Source: Acheta domesticus (taxonomy: Eukaryota; Arthropoda; Insecta; Orthoptera; Gryllidae). From it: DNA of 64,000 nucleotides. The notes beneath the pieces were generated by a model, which worked only from the letters and a program-made list of their open reading frames with translations, was not told the origin of the DNA and did not search any database. The first letter of the stretch is position 1. The number at the start of each line of letters is the position of its first letter. Location: NCBI GenBank assembly GCA_031308135.1, contig JAHLJT010009436.1, forward strand, positions 138,716,303 through 138,780,302. The letters run 5' to 3'. This document shows positions 45,771 to 58,440 of this stretch, piece after piece. Both the position numbers and the translations under genes were made by a program.

Positions 45771-48700
45771 TCTCGATTGATCTCCCGGCATGTGCGGAAG
45801 CATGGAGCAGGTGTGTGCAGAGGCTTACCCGGACGTAAGAGCGTGAGGTGCGTCGGAAGCTGCGTGTAGTCGCAGTTCACGAAGATAAAAGTTCCCTATA
45901 TCATACGTGCTGCCCGTGAAGGAGAAAAGTGTCGCGTACAGAAGGACCAACCAAATTGTATACAGTAGCATACATTGAAGTTTAATTGCCATTGTGATGT
46001 TTTCAACGGGGTTTTATGTGTTTGTGTGTGATTTTTGAGAGTATTTTCCGTGTGTTTTGTGTTGTGAATATGAATACTCAACAACCTTGTGCTAGGGAGG
46101 GAGAGCATGTAAAACAGAACGGAGCACATGTAAAGGGCACATATTGCATCAAAAGTACAGGAATAATTGAACACAGTAGTACATCATTTACACCAGAAAT
46201 TCAACATTCACACATTTTTCAGAATATTTAATGAAGAGAACCATCATCTTGTTTGCCAAGGAGTCTGAAATTCCAAAAAAAATGTTTGTGTGAACTAGTA
46301 TACACCAATAAACGTGGTTAAACGGTCGTTACTTTCAATATTATTTTCGCGAAGAGAAATGATTTCAATTAAAATTTTTTATTTGTTATAGCAGAAAAAC
46401 CACACATTTACCCAACATTATTGTTCTCCCTTAAAATTTTGCGTTTTATGTTTATTTTCCGAGTTTCTTGTTACGTCATCTTGTGACTAGACAGTGACCT
46501 AAAAAACAAGTATTGAGATGAATTTCGGAATTGTTTGTTAAAGGTTGTTGGAACCCTGTGTTTGCTTTCTTCCAGCAGGGAACACAATTGAAATTCAATG
46601 TTTTCAATAAACGTCATGACTGTACTTTTCGGCAAATTCATCTGTTTTTATTAATATCTCGAAAACGTAACCTCAGAATATTTTAAAGGAAAAACAGGGC
46701 GATTTTAATTTACCACAGATTTAAAAGATATGCATGGTAATCAATAATTCATTTCTTGATTATGTTGTTTTATTGATAAATCAACATAAAGGGACTGGTA
46801 TTGTTTGACAGCATGTGCCGACTTTATTAAAATTTTTCTTTCTAAATGATCTTCATATGAATCTACGCCTATGTTAGGTACGATGTTTTCTGACCTTAAA
46901 AATCGAATGCTCCAGACCAAAAGCGTTTTATAAATATCCTAAGACGCTATACCCGCCACGCCAGCAGATCCCTCAATTCCGGCCTTCAAATGTGAATTTC
47001 ATACGTGAACACCCCTGTGCTGGCGAACCAATGCCTGACCGCTTTTTATCGTGTCCAGTCGTGTGTCTTTTTATCGTCCAGTCGTGTGAGCGGTTTTTTT
47101 ATGATTTACTGATGACAAACTAAATTGGCAGAAGGGGCGTGATCGACGATTAATACGTACAAGTAATTCGCATTCATTTCACAAACGTTGGCTAACTCGT
47201 GCTTGAGCCGCTTTACTTCCGTATTTTTGTCATTCCTCCAACTAGAGAATGTTTGTATGGTTTCAGTATATTTATTTAGCGAAAATTCAAGAAAAGTACC
47301 CTTTAAAACTTATGAATTTCAAGGATTTCAAGGAGAGTTTACTTTAAAACTTTTTAACAAATAAAAGGTGGGCCCGAGCGATTAAATCGCACAAGAGTTG
47401 CGATTTACGACAACCCTAGAAAAGAAAATGAGTATTCATTCTTTAAAGGGAACTTTAAAAATGTGGAAATATCGTTTATGCTGTACTTACTCCCCAGGCC
47501 TAACGAAATTAGAAAGTTAGAAATTTTAGACCAATATAATCACTGTTAACTGTTAACACAGTTAAAAACTTGTTTCTGAAAACGTAATTGAAATATTTTT
47601 TATTTACCAAAATCATGTGTAGAGGTTATGCAGTAGAATATCCTGCTACTCATCTTAACTTGAAAAAGAGATGCATTGTATATAATTGTAATTACTGATT
47701 CCAACACCTTCTAACAGAATGCGTATGTAGTATGTAGAGAAAGTATTGTAATGCTAAGGCATTTGTTCAATTTTTTGACAAAATAACTTTAGCCCTGGTA
47801 ACGAAAAGTGGATAAATCTCGTTATTATATGTAGCATTACTTCCTCTAACACGTGGAGAAAGGCAGAATTCCCTTGAGCCAGGAGAAAGTGGGCCTTTCA
47901 GCCGGAAAACATCTGTGAAAAACACTAGAGGTGAAAGCGTAATTTTCATTAAAAAAATATCCTCCCTACCGATGTGACTTGATCTCTTGAACGATGTGAG
48001 GAGATGTTGAATTCCAATTGAATGTTTTGATTTGTTCGGGTTACTTTAGGCGACGCCTCAACATTTTCAAGATTTTCTGCAAAAATTCTTTATTTTTTTC
48101 TTACACTTTTTTGGATAGATCAAAAGAAGCTAAAAGAAATTGGGTAGGTTGCATTTTGCATGTGCAATATGGGGATGAGTTTTTCCAAGCACTATCGGCA
48201 GAAAGTTCAAAATTAATATCCCAGACCAATACTAATTGTACCATGATTCATCCCCAGCCAACGAATCCAATGAGAATTAGTTCTATCAGAATTCAAGGAG
48301 ACAGTAAAAGATCTGATCAACAATGCCTTCAACAACTTACCAAACTATTTCTCCTCTACATTGTTTAATTTAGGTAGAAACAACTACATATCTCGCATTA
48401 AATCAAGATTCCTAAAAGATTCATTCAAACCTTCTTAATTTCTAGACATCTCTCACCTATCCACCCCTAGCTACATTCTGAATTATCTTTATACTAGTCA
48501 AAACCTAACTAAAACCAATCTAGACTTAAGTATCTCCGTATCCTATAAGTTCTGTATTACAATGTACCTTAAAATCATCGAAAAATACAAGTGTCGACAA
48601 AGAAATAATAAATTTAAAAAATCACTTTATATGAAAGACATTATTTCAATTAAGCGTGAAGAATATCACTGCTCTACTTATGTTTACTGATAGTCACCAC

Positions 48701-49284
48701 TCCCTGTCGGAAGAGCTTATCGATTTACTTGCCATCGCAAGTACCCCCCCCCCCAACTTCTTCAAAATTTGCCCTCTCATATTATCAATTGTGAAACGTA
48801 TTTCCTCGAATTTCGAAGACTAACTTGCGACGGTTCCATGAATTATTTAAAGCCTCATTATCTTTGTATTTTCTAGCCTAAAATCGCAAGAGGCAGAAGA
48901 GAACGCCTAAGTAGTAAGTACACAAAATGTGGCTTGCATTTGCAATAGCGGAGAGGTCGTCCGCAACAGTATTCCGGGAACGAGCTCTCGGCCGTTTCCT
49001 CTGAACAAACAATCCAGTTTGGGCAGTTCAAAATGCACTGCTGACGTTTCAACAAAGTGCACCATAAGATTGAATAATTATATAATTATTCCGAGAGAAA
49101 TGCAAGACTGGCTGAGCTATTTGCCTTTCTTGGTTAGATTTCACGTGTATTTTAGAGTAGCATGGTATTCACGATTATGCTAAATTACGGTCGAGGTGAG
49201 TGTTTACAAAACGATATCGAGAGAACACAGTACCGAGCTGTATGCAGACGCATTCTTCAACGAGCAGAGGAGGAAACGTCATGT
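45771..49284. other. No supported gene
   Basis: The sequence is AT-rich throughout. Around 48050-48600 plus-strand translation in shifting frames gives NAFNNLPNYFSSTLFNLG and RIKSRFLKDSFKPS, which faintly resembles the extreme C-terminus of a LINE ORF2. This is too weak to call. Confidence 0.35.
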
Positions 49285-49720
49285 TTTCGATTGTTAGTGA
49301 TTCCGGGCGCGTCAACTACTAGGGTCATTAGTCCCATAAGTGTAGTGTAAGTTTTTGTTCGATAGGTGGCGGTGGTTTTCCCCCAGCTGCTGGATGGCCG
49401 GATCCGGTGCTGACCAACCGATGTATGACGGGGTTTCCCCAATCAGTTATCTCCCACCAGTGGGGGACCGACCAGCCGGGACAAGCTCTAAGCTCTAAAC
49501 CAGTCTCCCGGCATATGTGGTAATGAGAGCATGTTAGCATGTGTGTAAGGGAAAGGATAGGACAAGGAAGAAAAAGGAAAGATAGCGCGCTATCTCGTCG
49601 CCAGGTGTTGATCGGAGAAAGCACGGAAAACTACTGATCTGAGCAGCCAGCCGCTGAAATTCTCCCCCAGACTGAAATCGTCCTAGCTGACAAGCTAGCG
49701 TCGGAAGTCAACATCAGTTG
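49285..49720 (+). repeat. Repeat family R, copy 4
   Basis: It is collinear with 14035-14530 (CTGCTGGATGGCC, TATCTCCCACCAGTGGGG, CCAGTCTCCCGGCATATGTGG, CGGAAAACTACTGATCTGAG, CAGCTAGC-type end). It ends near TGATGCCCTGAGCCATC, a tail that recurs near 57883. Confidence 0.75.
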
Positions 49721-50804
49721 ATGCCCTGAGCCATCTTTCTTGGTTCATGTTTTAGACAAAACTAGTAGGATACTCCAAATTTTTGAAAAATAATGAGGTG
49801 TACAATTTCCGACAAAGCGAGTAGATATTGTTCCCAGTGATTAGGACATTAAATATGTCGTTTGAGGACAGTGACACATCAAGGGAAAAGGAGCCAGTCA
49901 GTGTCATTGAGTCAACGAATCAGATGCGTGTTAACGTGGTGCCTATCTCACAAGAGCGTTGAAAAACAAAATAGTTTGCTTCGACCGCAACGTCACGCGA
50001 AACCTCCATGTAAGTCACGAGCGTAAATGCTGCGAGCTTTCCCGGAGCGCACGGCAGCATTGAACTCTACGGGTTTGTTTTAAAGCGATGCGACATTGAC
50101 GCATCGACCGCGACGGTGTCCTCTACCTCAAATAACTACGCATCTTTGACATCTCTACCCCTTACTGGTATCATTAAGTAGTAAATTTCTACAACCTTAC
50201 ATTCTAAATTTCTATTTACATTTTTGTTACAAAAATTAATGCGAAAATATTTCTTTGTGGTGCTAGATTCCACATGTTTGTTCAGTGTTCAGTGCTGGAT
50301 AAGATTGACAAACACGGAAATGTTTGATCTTTATTGGGTCGACATTTGATCAAGAAATGGATGTGGCAGTTAGAAAGTCTTTATACAAGTATGATAACGC
50401 ATTGAGCGAAGTGGAGAAATTTGACTCATATGAAAACAGTTTTCAAATCTATGACATTACAGGGAAACTGTCTCTATTTTCTTAAAATCTCACTTTGTTG
50501 GTAAGGAAAGTTGCATGACATGACATGAATATCTTGCTCGTTTTGAATATCTGAATTTCATTAGTAATCATGTTCTTCAGATTCTCTTATTTATTCCGAA
50601 TTCAATCTGCGTCATTAAAGTTTCATTACCGGATAACATAACCGTAATAGTTTGGAATCTGTTTTAAACTTTAGATACTGTAACAGCAGGGAGTTGGTAC
50701 TTGTTAATTTACTAATAAAAAATAGAAGTAAAAAGTTATATTAAAAATAAATATCTACTACCTTAATAGATAATGAATTTTCACAATAAGTGCGTAATGG
50801 TGCA
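49721..50804. other. No gene identified
   Basis: A CpG-richer patch at 49970-50130 (CAACGTCACGCGAAACCTCC) is faintly similar to 19570-19600 (CGTCACGCGAAGTTTCC). No reading frame is convincing. Confidence 0.35.
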
Positions 50805-50808
50805 TTAA

Positions 50809-51398
50809 CCCTTAAGTGGAGTTGTGGGGTCATTTTCGATATGAGTCAAACTGTACACCCCTGGCGTTTCTTTGAAAACCCTTTCTTCTTTAATCCTTTC
50901 TGTATAGCTTTCACTTTTGTCGTCGTTGACTCAGACTACGTCACGAACTTGGAGTAATTATTTTTGCCATAAATTTGTTTGCCAGGCATGTCGATGCGTT
51001 ATGTACAAAGAATATAGTGACTAGAAACTTTTTAATTAAATTAATTATAATAACCAGATGATCAAATTGTTAACAAATATATAATTATTCTTATGTGATG
51101 TATGAGTTTGATCAGTATTATTAAGTGTTATCTTTGAGTATTGTTCATTCCATTATTAAATAACTCAATATATTATTCTCAGCAGTAATTTTCTTTTAAT
51201 TATTTTCTGAATTGTTCATTTAATATTTTTCTAAAATATCTGGCCCAGTCCTTCATTATTATCTATATTATTCGTTATTCATATAATTTCAAAACATATA
51301 CAACTATTAAGTGTTTGATTTCATCGGTATTAGGTGGTATCATTTTCGACCCCACAACTCCACTTACGTCCTAGAATTTTCACCACGCCAGCTGAGGG
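50809..51398. mobile_element. piggyBac-like MITE (590 bp)
   Basis: TTAA lies at both borders (50805-50808, 51399-51402). The left end starts CCCTTAAGTGGAG and the reverse complement of the right end starts CCCTCAGCTGG. An exact inverted repeat AAGTGGAGTTGTGGGGTC lies at the left and its complement near 51348-51366 at the right. There is no coding sequence. Confidence 0.75.
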
Positions 51399-51402
51399 TT
51401 AA

Positions 51403-52019
51403 TGAGTTTAGAGAGATTTAATGATCGTGGTTTATGCGGTATTTAATAAAGTAATGTTACAATGAATTATTTTCAAAAAAATTCTGACTTTCGCAACAAC
51501 AATCACTTAATTTCATAACACAACTGAACGATAAACAATTCACAGGAAGACACAAACAACTTTAAGAATATGATTCAAGAGAATTTAATATTCAAGAAGT
51601 CTTAAACTTCGGTTTCACTCAGTTGTTCGCAACATGAGGCCGCCGCTGCATGTCTTAAGTGATAGAGTACATCTCATTAGAATGATGAATGTTTAATTCC
51701 CTGAATCTGAGTTGCGCGGCACTGCAAAGCAGTTTGATCTCTCAGAGACTCAGGCAAAGCTGATTCCTTTCCCCTTTACTCCCCCCTCTATCCTCATCGC
51801 TAAAGTGTGACTTTGTAAAGAAGATATCTCGATTGAACGTCTTCAAGGGCAAACTTTCTTAGCTTTCGACTGAGTAGAACACACCGAATGCATCACGGTT
51901 TTCAGTTGGATAGATAGAGATAAATAAAGAACACCTATTTTTAAAAAGTTTCATTATATTCATGGATAATTGCCAACGTAATCGCTGCAAAATTTCGAAA
52001 ACAAAGCTTTGATTACATT
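51403..52019. other. AT-rich, nothing recognised
   Basis: No repeat in this stretch was matched elsewhere in the window, and there is no gene-like frame. Confidence 0.4.
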
Positions 52020-53073
52020 ATTTACATTCTTGTCTATTATCTACTTACGTAGTAAAGTAGACCGAAGATACCAAAAAAAGTGGATAAATATGTTCCTATA
52101 TGTAGTAAATTATTTCCAGGAAGATCTTGTGTTTTGTTGGTCCTTGTTACCGAAAAATTGGTTTACGGAAAATCGTCAGTCTCTTCGTTGCTCAATCAGT
52201 GATCATAACCAAAGACTAAACCGTTCAGCCAATTTGGTCCAAAACTGATATTCCCTGAACGATTTGCCCGAACTTCAGACCCTGCGAATTTGAATAAGAT
52301 ATTTGTATTTTTGGTAATACTTTACCAGGAACATTGACATTTTAAAATGGTCCCAATATATTTTTTAAAATTTCTGAATTAACTTGTTCCTCATATGGAG
52401 AAAAGGGTACTTAAAATGGTGCAGTTCTCATTTTCATAAAACTGTCTGAGTTTTCGAAAATTGCAGAAGTTTACATTTTGTCGGCGTCTGCTTTCAACTA
52501 CAATATTGAAGAAACAAATTTTCTTTAACAAAATCTGTTCTTGAAAGACAAATTTTAAAATGAGGTCATGCACAATTTTTCGAAAATTTGAGTAGATTTT
52601 GCCTAATTTTGAGCGAAATACAGCCAATTTAGAAACAACATTTTCTTAAAACTGGCTTCATTTTTTACAATCCTTTTTCTCGGATAGTGCATTGTACGCG
52701 TATAAAATTCGCGCACTTCCCATTTCCGTTGCATTTCCTGTATTTTCGAAACATTGCAAAAAGTAAAATTACACAACTGAGAATTTGATAATAGATTTTT
52801 TCCTTAATGAAATCTGTTACAAAAACTTATTATTTTAAGTAAGTTTACATTATTTTTTTTTGAAAATACGAGATACGTTTGGTGTAATGTTTGCTTGAAG
52901 TAAAGGTGATAAATATATTTCTCCCCAAAAACAGCTCCATTTTTTCTCTTGGATAGAGCAAAGAAACTGAAAACGGAATAGGTATCATCTTCGATTAACT
53001 CTGAATATATGAAAATCACAAAAGTTACAATTAAAACGAGAACGTACGAGTATGTGTTATGTAGTGCTACTAG
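52020..53073 (+). mobile_element. Helentron-like element, copy in opposite orientation, both ends visible
   Basis: The 5' end ATTTACATTCTTGTC matches the copy 2 5' end. Body: AACTGATATTCCCTGAACG is the complement of the family GGGAATATCAgTTTTGG segment, and CAATTTTTCGAAAATTTGAG is the complement of the 59746 segment. The 3' end reads CGAGAACGTACGAG, then TTATGTAGTGCTACTAG followed by TT, a decayed form of the family terminus GCGAGAAAGTACGTG...CACTAG|TT. About 1.05 kb, non-coding. Confidence 0.6.
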
Positions 53074-53913
53074 TTCTTTATACAAAAAGTTTTTCCTTTG
53101 AGTCCTTCCCTCACTTTTTTAACTGGTATCTGCTCTTCTTCCTTGCACACTGACTGCAGTGCACCAGGGAAATCTTTCCACAGTGCCACCATGCTGATGA
53201 GAGCGTTAGCAACAGAAATTAAGTTGGTATTACGAGAACCAGGCCGCGCTGGGCCCGTCTGAAGGTTCAGAAGCAGCATAGGAGGAAGGGGCGAGGTGAC
53301 GGCACTCACGGGACACTAGCGCCGCGCACGGCAGCGAAGCGGAAGGCGGAAGTGGAGGCAGCAGCAAGCACCGACTCAGATGGGTGCGTCAAGACTTTCC
53401 TGGCGCTCTGTATGACATCCCTCCTGACCTCCATCTACACATTAATCCCCCCTTCCTGCGCACCCTGTCTCGTGAGTCCGCTGGCTGCTAATCGTGGTGC
53501 TCAACTCCCGAAGCGAAGCGAAAAATTAGCATTCGATACTCTTCCGGCAGAAGCTGTGCCCGTTAATTGCACTCGCGCAGATCGCTCGAAAATTCATTAG
53601 AAGCCCTTCCCTGCTGAGGACCGGCAGCCCCATCCTCGCTCCACCGGAGCGAGGTAATATAACAGGTGCGGGGGAGGTTTCGAGAGCAGTTCGCAGCTCG
53701 ATCAACTGCGGAGTTGGACCTCCGCTCGTGCACTTTCACCGTTAATTCCGGATTACACTCCATGTGAAATATCGTTACAGATTAAATGAATTTACAAGAC
53801 AAATATTTTTCCTCAAGTGTGTCGTTTTGCGTTTCTAATCGAAAGACCTTAATAATGAGATAAACAACTTAATTTCGTTCTATTTAACAATCTGCCAAAC
53901 AGGCTATTTGAAA
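53074..53913. other. GC-richer stretch with overlapping frames, no gene recognised
   Basis: The minus-strand frame 53070-53309 (SVANALISMVALWKDFPGAL) and the plus-strand frame 53352-53600 are open but match no family I recognise. They could be decayed exons or element sequence. Confidence 0.3.
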
Positions 53914-53915
53914 TA

Positions 53916-54828
53916 CAAGGGGCATTCAATAATTAAAGAGACAAATGAGTGTGGAGAAATAAACGTTTATTTTTACAAAACAGGACTTTTCCTGCTTTTC
54001 AATAGAATCCCCACCAACATTTTTATGCACTTGTCCCAATGGGATACCAGCTTTTTTTATAACGGTTGCAAATAACTCTTCTTATCTTGGTGTTAGAACC
54101 AATTTGCCACAATTTTTTGACATCCTCGTTACCCTGGAACTTCTTCGCACGTAAAGCCTTCTTCAGTGGACCAAACAAATGGAAATCAGATGATGCTAAA
54201 TTGGGTCTATAAGGAGGTCCCAACACTTTTTGTCGATAGTTTTACGGCTTTGTTTAGCAGTGTGTGGACGTGTGTTTTGATGGAGAATCACTCCTCTGAG
54301 ATCCATGACGTTCCTCTCTCAAAGGCTGGCTTCACTTTGTTTAAAATCATATCTTAGCAGTATTCGCTGTTTATTGTACGTTTTAATTCGAAATAATCAC
54401 AAAAAATGCACCTACAGCGTCCCCAAACACAGTAAACATTTTTTTCCTCCTGATGCTGCCAGCACTGTGTTTTTCAGTCACTGAGTCTCGACCATTTTTG
54501 AACTCTTCTACCCACGTGTAAAACTTCTTGCGGTTCTTACAACTTTCACCATTGACTTTGGTCATTTTGGAGTATATATTAGCTGGTTTTTCACCTTCAG
54601 CAAGTATAAAATGGATCACACAACGTTCTTCAAGCAATGTGGATTTTTCAAGTGGACTCGCCAATGTTCAACGTAATTTTGAGGTTAGAAACACAACAAT
54701 GCTGATCCTCCAGGTGGTCAAGGATCATCCCAGTGATGCCTACTTAAAGTCCTAAAATTACCAAACTTGTTCTATCCACTGTTTTTTCTCCATACCAATT
54801 TGTCTCTTTAATTATTGAATGACCTACG
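53916..54828 (-). mobile_element. mariner-like element (913 bp)
   Basis: TA dinucleotides at 53914-53915 and 54829-54830 bound terminal inverted repeats: left GGGGCATTCAATAATTAAAG, right (reverse complement) AGGTCATTCAATAATTAAAG. The repeats extend over about 45 bp with few mismatches. It contains one minus-strand mariner transposase in decayed form. At about 0.9 kb it is shorter than the usual 1.3 kb, so part of the gene has been deleted. Confidence 0.85.
54023..54664 (-). pseudogene. mariner transposase, degenerate and internally deleted
   Basis: The N-terminus is intact for about 80 residues (EERCVIHFILAEGEKPANIY, then FYTWVEEFKNGRDSV), the paired helix-turn-helix part of mariner transposases. 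Then stops appear. A middle piece reads GVILHQNTRPHTAKQS, where the second catalytic Asp of the DD34D triad (usually H-D-N) is Gln. After a frame change, PPYRPNLASSDFHLFGPLKK keeps the third Asp (SSDFHLF). The region with the first catalytic Asp is not found. It is inactive. Confidence 0.85.
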
Positions 54829-54830
54829 TA

Positions 54831-56038
54831 GATCTGTGAATACTGAGATGATTAATGTCATCTCAATGACATTTAATTTATAAAATGAATATAAAATATG
54901 TCAGTAAGTTAGGTTACTTGTAGTTAAAGGAAACGAGATGAAATGTTTCAATGCTATTCTTTGATTTATTCCAATAATATTTTATAATAAAGTGTCATTT
55001 TATGTAAATCTCAATTATATTTAATAATGAAAATAAGAAAGGGAGTCAGGTTATGCAATAGCAAGGACGACAACGCAACATCGAGATGCTATAGGAACAA
55101 TGGGAACAAAAAACGATCAGAGAAAAAAGTATTATTGAAGGTAGAAAAAAATTGGAAGATCGTGGTGCACCATGAGCGAGTAAAGATGCGTGTTGAGGAA
55201 AAGAAGTTCGTTGGCGGGACAAGAGATGTGCGTGGAAATCGCGGTAGATCGTAATGTTGCTGAACATAGAAACGACCAATTCGGTTAATGAAAATTGAGT
55301 TTGATTTAGGAACTATGTTTGCCAGAGGGATAAATAGCCAGATATTAGTCAGAGATGATAGAAATAGAACATTCATTGTGGTATGTAAGAAAAAGAATGG
55401 TTAGAGTGACAACCGAAGATAGAAGTGTTCGAGTATACAGTACCAAAGCGGCAAATTAAGCTGAAGGAAAACCAAGAGTAAAGTAATGCTTAATTAAGAA
55501 AATACAGACAAATTTCATATTCAATGTGCAAGGCCAAGATTGTTATAGGGTGTTAAGATTGATAGTAAATCAATTGATTAAAGAATAAACTAAATGTGAC
55601 CATGGTAAAAAGAATGTACATTTTAAAATAGAACGGATCCGAATGTGTTTGTAAATGAGACAATTTGTAAATATGCATATGAATGTAAGAATTGGTTGAG
55701 TAGTTTATATAATGTTCTGTTGTGTGTTCAAAGTAAATAAAGAGTGATTTGTGAATTTAAAGTTCAGGGGAGGAAAGGTTCCAAAATTAAATAACAATAG
55801 TTAATTTTGCACTTCTGTAATAATACAATTTGACGTGTTTTTAATTCAAAATATTGATGTTCTATGAAATTTAGCCCCCAATATCACTTTGACCTAAACT
55901 AAATAACTATCTATCAAATTCCCGTACGAGAGGTGGAGTTTCAGGGCCAAGATTTCAAGTCAATAGCATGAAGAAGCGCAGAGCACGTGCAAGAATAGCA
56001 AACCCGACATAGTGAGTATTGTTGGAAATATAATTAAA
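54831..56038. other. No gene identified
   Basis: A purine-rich segment at 55030-55480 has open frames on both strands (a Lys/Arg-rich 75-codon plus frame). It is followed by AATAAAGAG near 55736, which could be the 3' end of a transcribed element. No domain is recognisable. Confidence 0.3.
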
Positions 56039-56342
56039 CTAGTGGTGCCACAACAGCACGTACATTCTCACGTTATTGAAAACACTAACATAATACTTAA
56101 ATATTGCAATTTCCGAAAATAACAAGCAATATCCGAAAATGGGACTAACACCATATTTCTTAAAGTTATTTCTAAATCGGTTTCAAATTCCAGAGGCCGT
56201 GACATCAGTCAGAACAATTGGGGAATCTCAATTTTGGAGAAAATCGGTTGAACGGTATAGGCGTTAGCGTTGACCACAGACGGACGTTTTGGCGTCAATC
56301 GATTTTTCGGTAACAAGAACCAACAAAATCCAGATTTTATTG
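56039..56342 (-). mobile_element. Helentron-like element, internally deleted copy
   Basis: The left end CTAGTGGTGCCACAACAGCAC is the complement of a 3' hairpin plus CACTAG next to TT. About 100 bp later the sequence jumps to the 5'-proximal block (GGGGAATCTCAATTTTGGAG, GACCACAGACGGACG, TCAATCGATTTTTCGG). The true 5' end is missing. Confidence 0.6.
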
Positions 56343-56480
56343 ATCCAGCAAGCACTGCTTGATTTGGTCGCGATCAAGCGGGATCTGGAGGCACGACTGA
56401 AAACGTCGCGAAATACCGTGACATATTCCATCGTGAAGACGAGTCTTGAAGGGCAAAGTTAGAAAAATCGCAGTATGTGA
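56343..56480. repeat. Half copy of the 3672/21216 fold-back MITE
   Basis: GCACGACTGAAAACGTCGCG and the following CATCGTGAAGACGAGTCTTGAAGGGCAAAG match the right arm of the other copies. The left arm is absent. Confidence 0.7.
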
Positions 56481-56499
56481 ATAATTTTAACAGCTCGAG

Positions 56500-57060
56500 G
56501 GGGCAGTGAAGAGGAAATTAAACATCGCATTCCGCAAGAGAAGTCTGCAATTCGGCAATTACATTCCATAATTTGGATTAATAATGTTGCTAATAAAATG
56601 AAAATTAGAATTTATAAAGAAATTGTGGAAAGCAAATCATTGTATGGTGCTGAGTTGTGGGAGATCTCAAGAAACCATGAGAAAAAGTTAAAGGCTATGG
56701 AAATGGAGTTTATATGACGCAGGTGTAGTTTAACATTAATGGAAAGAATCAAAAATGAAAATATAAAGCAGCAAATCAGTGTCATTTCTGATACAATGGA
56801 TACAATAGAAGGAAAATGGTACTGGCATCTTAGAGGAATGCCAGAGAAAAGATGGCCATTCAAATCTTGGAGGTGGCAGATGCCAATGCCAGCAGGCGCC
56901 AGAAAGAGAGGTAGACGAAGACATACGTGGTAAGATGGTGTACGAGTCAATGAGAGATCGTCACATCAAAGATTATTGGCAAGACAGAAGAAGATGGAAT
57001 CTTGAGGGCGAGAGACGCCGCAAGGAGTAGTTTCTCTCGTGGGAGAAGCAATGAAGGTGT
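56500..57060 (+). pseudogene. RTE/CR1-like LINE ORF2, C-terminal remnant
   Basis: RIYKEIVESKSLYGAELWEI then RNHEKKLKAMEMEF follows the usual LYG.E.W...L...EM.F pattern after the RT domain of RTE-type LINEs. Then come CSLTLMERIKNENI, KWYWHLRGMPEKRWP, ARKRGRRRHTW (consensus GRP..TW) and, after a frame change, GRETPQGVVSLVGEAMKV. Several stops and frame changes make it inactive. The 5' part of ORF2 is absent. Confidence 0.8.
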
Positions 57061-57176
57061 AGAACAGTTTTGAAAATAAATTTTAAAGTTGCATTCCCAA
57101 AATTTCATAGGGTTTAATGAAAATTGGAACTACCATGTTTATCAATGCATTTTCTTCTATTCCAACAAGAAAAAAA

Positions 57177-57840
57177 CTAGTGGTGTTACAAAATGGCACA
57201 AACTTTCTCACGCTAGTTAGTTTTCTAATTTCTCTGGCCTGGTCTAGATTTTCGGTCTTGCCACATACTCTACAGCTGCGATCTATCTCCATCCAAAGTA
57301 CAATTTTTTGGAATTTGCTCAATTTTTCGGGGTCCTAATGGTGGATATAAAATATAACGTAAAGAATATTACAGAAGAGTAAAACATCCGCCTAAATGGC
57401 ACTTTTCAAAAAAAAATTTGGAGCCCTTTTTTAGAAAATCGCGTTGGGGGATTTCTTAAAAAGGGTTGCTCGTAAAAAGGGAAAAACTCTTTTTCACATA
57501 AAATAATTGTTTTTCGTAAATCTTCATTAAAAACATTCGAAGCTCTTTAACGTACAAATGTAATAGTGTTTACAAATTGTTGGAAATATGCCTACTAACG
57601 GCATGAGAAACATTTAAAAAATTACATTTGTGTAATTTTTGAAAAAATAAAAGATTGCAACATAATTCATTGTATGTAATTTTAAAGAATGCAATTAGCA
57701 CTGTCCATACAAAACGTCTGAAGAAATAATCTCTTGCCGTTTTTTAGAAAATGACTTTCGAGCGTTTCTGAAAACGCAGAATTTTGAGCTCAATTTCATA
57801 GAAAACTATTGAGTTTCCGAGAAAATTTATTTCGACCAAG
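57177..57840 (-). mobile_element. Helentron-like element, 3' half
   Basis: It begins CTAGTGGTGTTACAAAATGGCAC, the complement of the family 3' end with a slightly decayed hairpin, next to TT. The body aligns with 11890-12330 (GAAAATCGCGTTGGGG, ATTTTTGAAAAAATAAAAGA, GAAAATGACTTTCGAGCG). The 5' third is absent. Confidence 0.55.
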
Positions 57841-57935
57841 GTCCTCCCGGTCAGAGGGACTACAGTGGCATCAGTTAATTCCCTGAGCCATCTCTTCCGG
57901 TCATACATACATACATACAAACAAACATCCCAATT
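57841..57935 (+). repeat. Family R tail with (CATA)n
   Basis: CAGTTAATTCCCTGAGCCATC resembles CAGTTGATGCCCTGAGCCATC at 49711. It is followed by (CATA)n and (CAAA)n runs at about 57902-57926. Confidence 0.5.
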
Positions 57936-58440
57936 TTCGGGTACTAACTTGCGTGTTTCTCCTCGTCTCTTTCCCAAATGTTAACCATCTTTTGGAACAC
58001 CACATTAGTCTCACGATACTTTAATCCTGACGTGTGTGCGATGTTTCTGCTCAAGAGAACCATATCTCTTTGCGGGCAGTAAAAATAATTAAATTTTTTA
58101 ATGAAAAATCTCATAGTCACATTTATCACAAAATTAAAGAAAAGTATTTTTGTATTATCAAAAAACTTAATTTAAATGTATAATGGTTATTTAAAGTAAC
58201 TACCGCGCTTGTAATGATATTGTCCTTAGTACAATTAATATTAATATGATTAATTATTACGATAATTCATAACACAGATATCCTTTTTTAAACAAAGTGC
58301 AACTTGCAATAATCTACGAGTGCTTTTCAATGAAAGGTTATCTCTTTTAATCCCAGAACCACGCAGTATCTAGTAAATATTTGATTAAAACTTCAAAATA
58401 TTTCATTTAACTGTCAATCGGTTACTAATATTGAAGGCCG

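Noticed and set aside
48018..48368. 116-codon frame as a gene
   Set aside because: No domain; only a faint LINE-tail resemblance further downstream in other frames.
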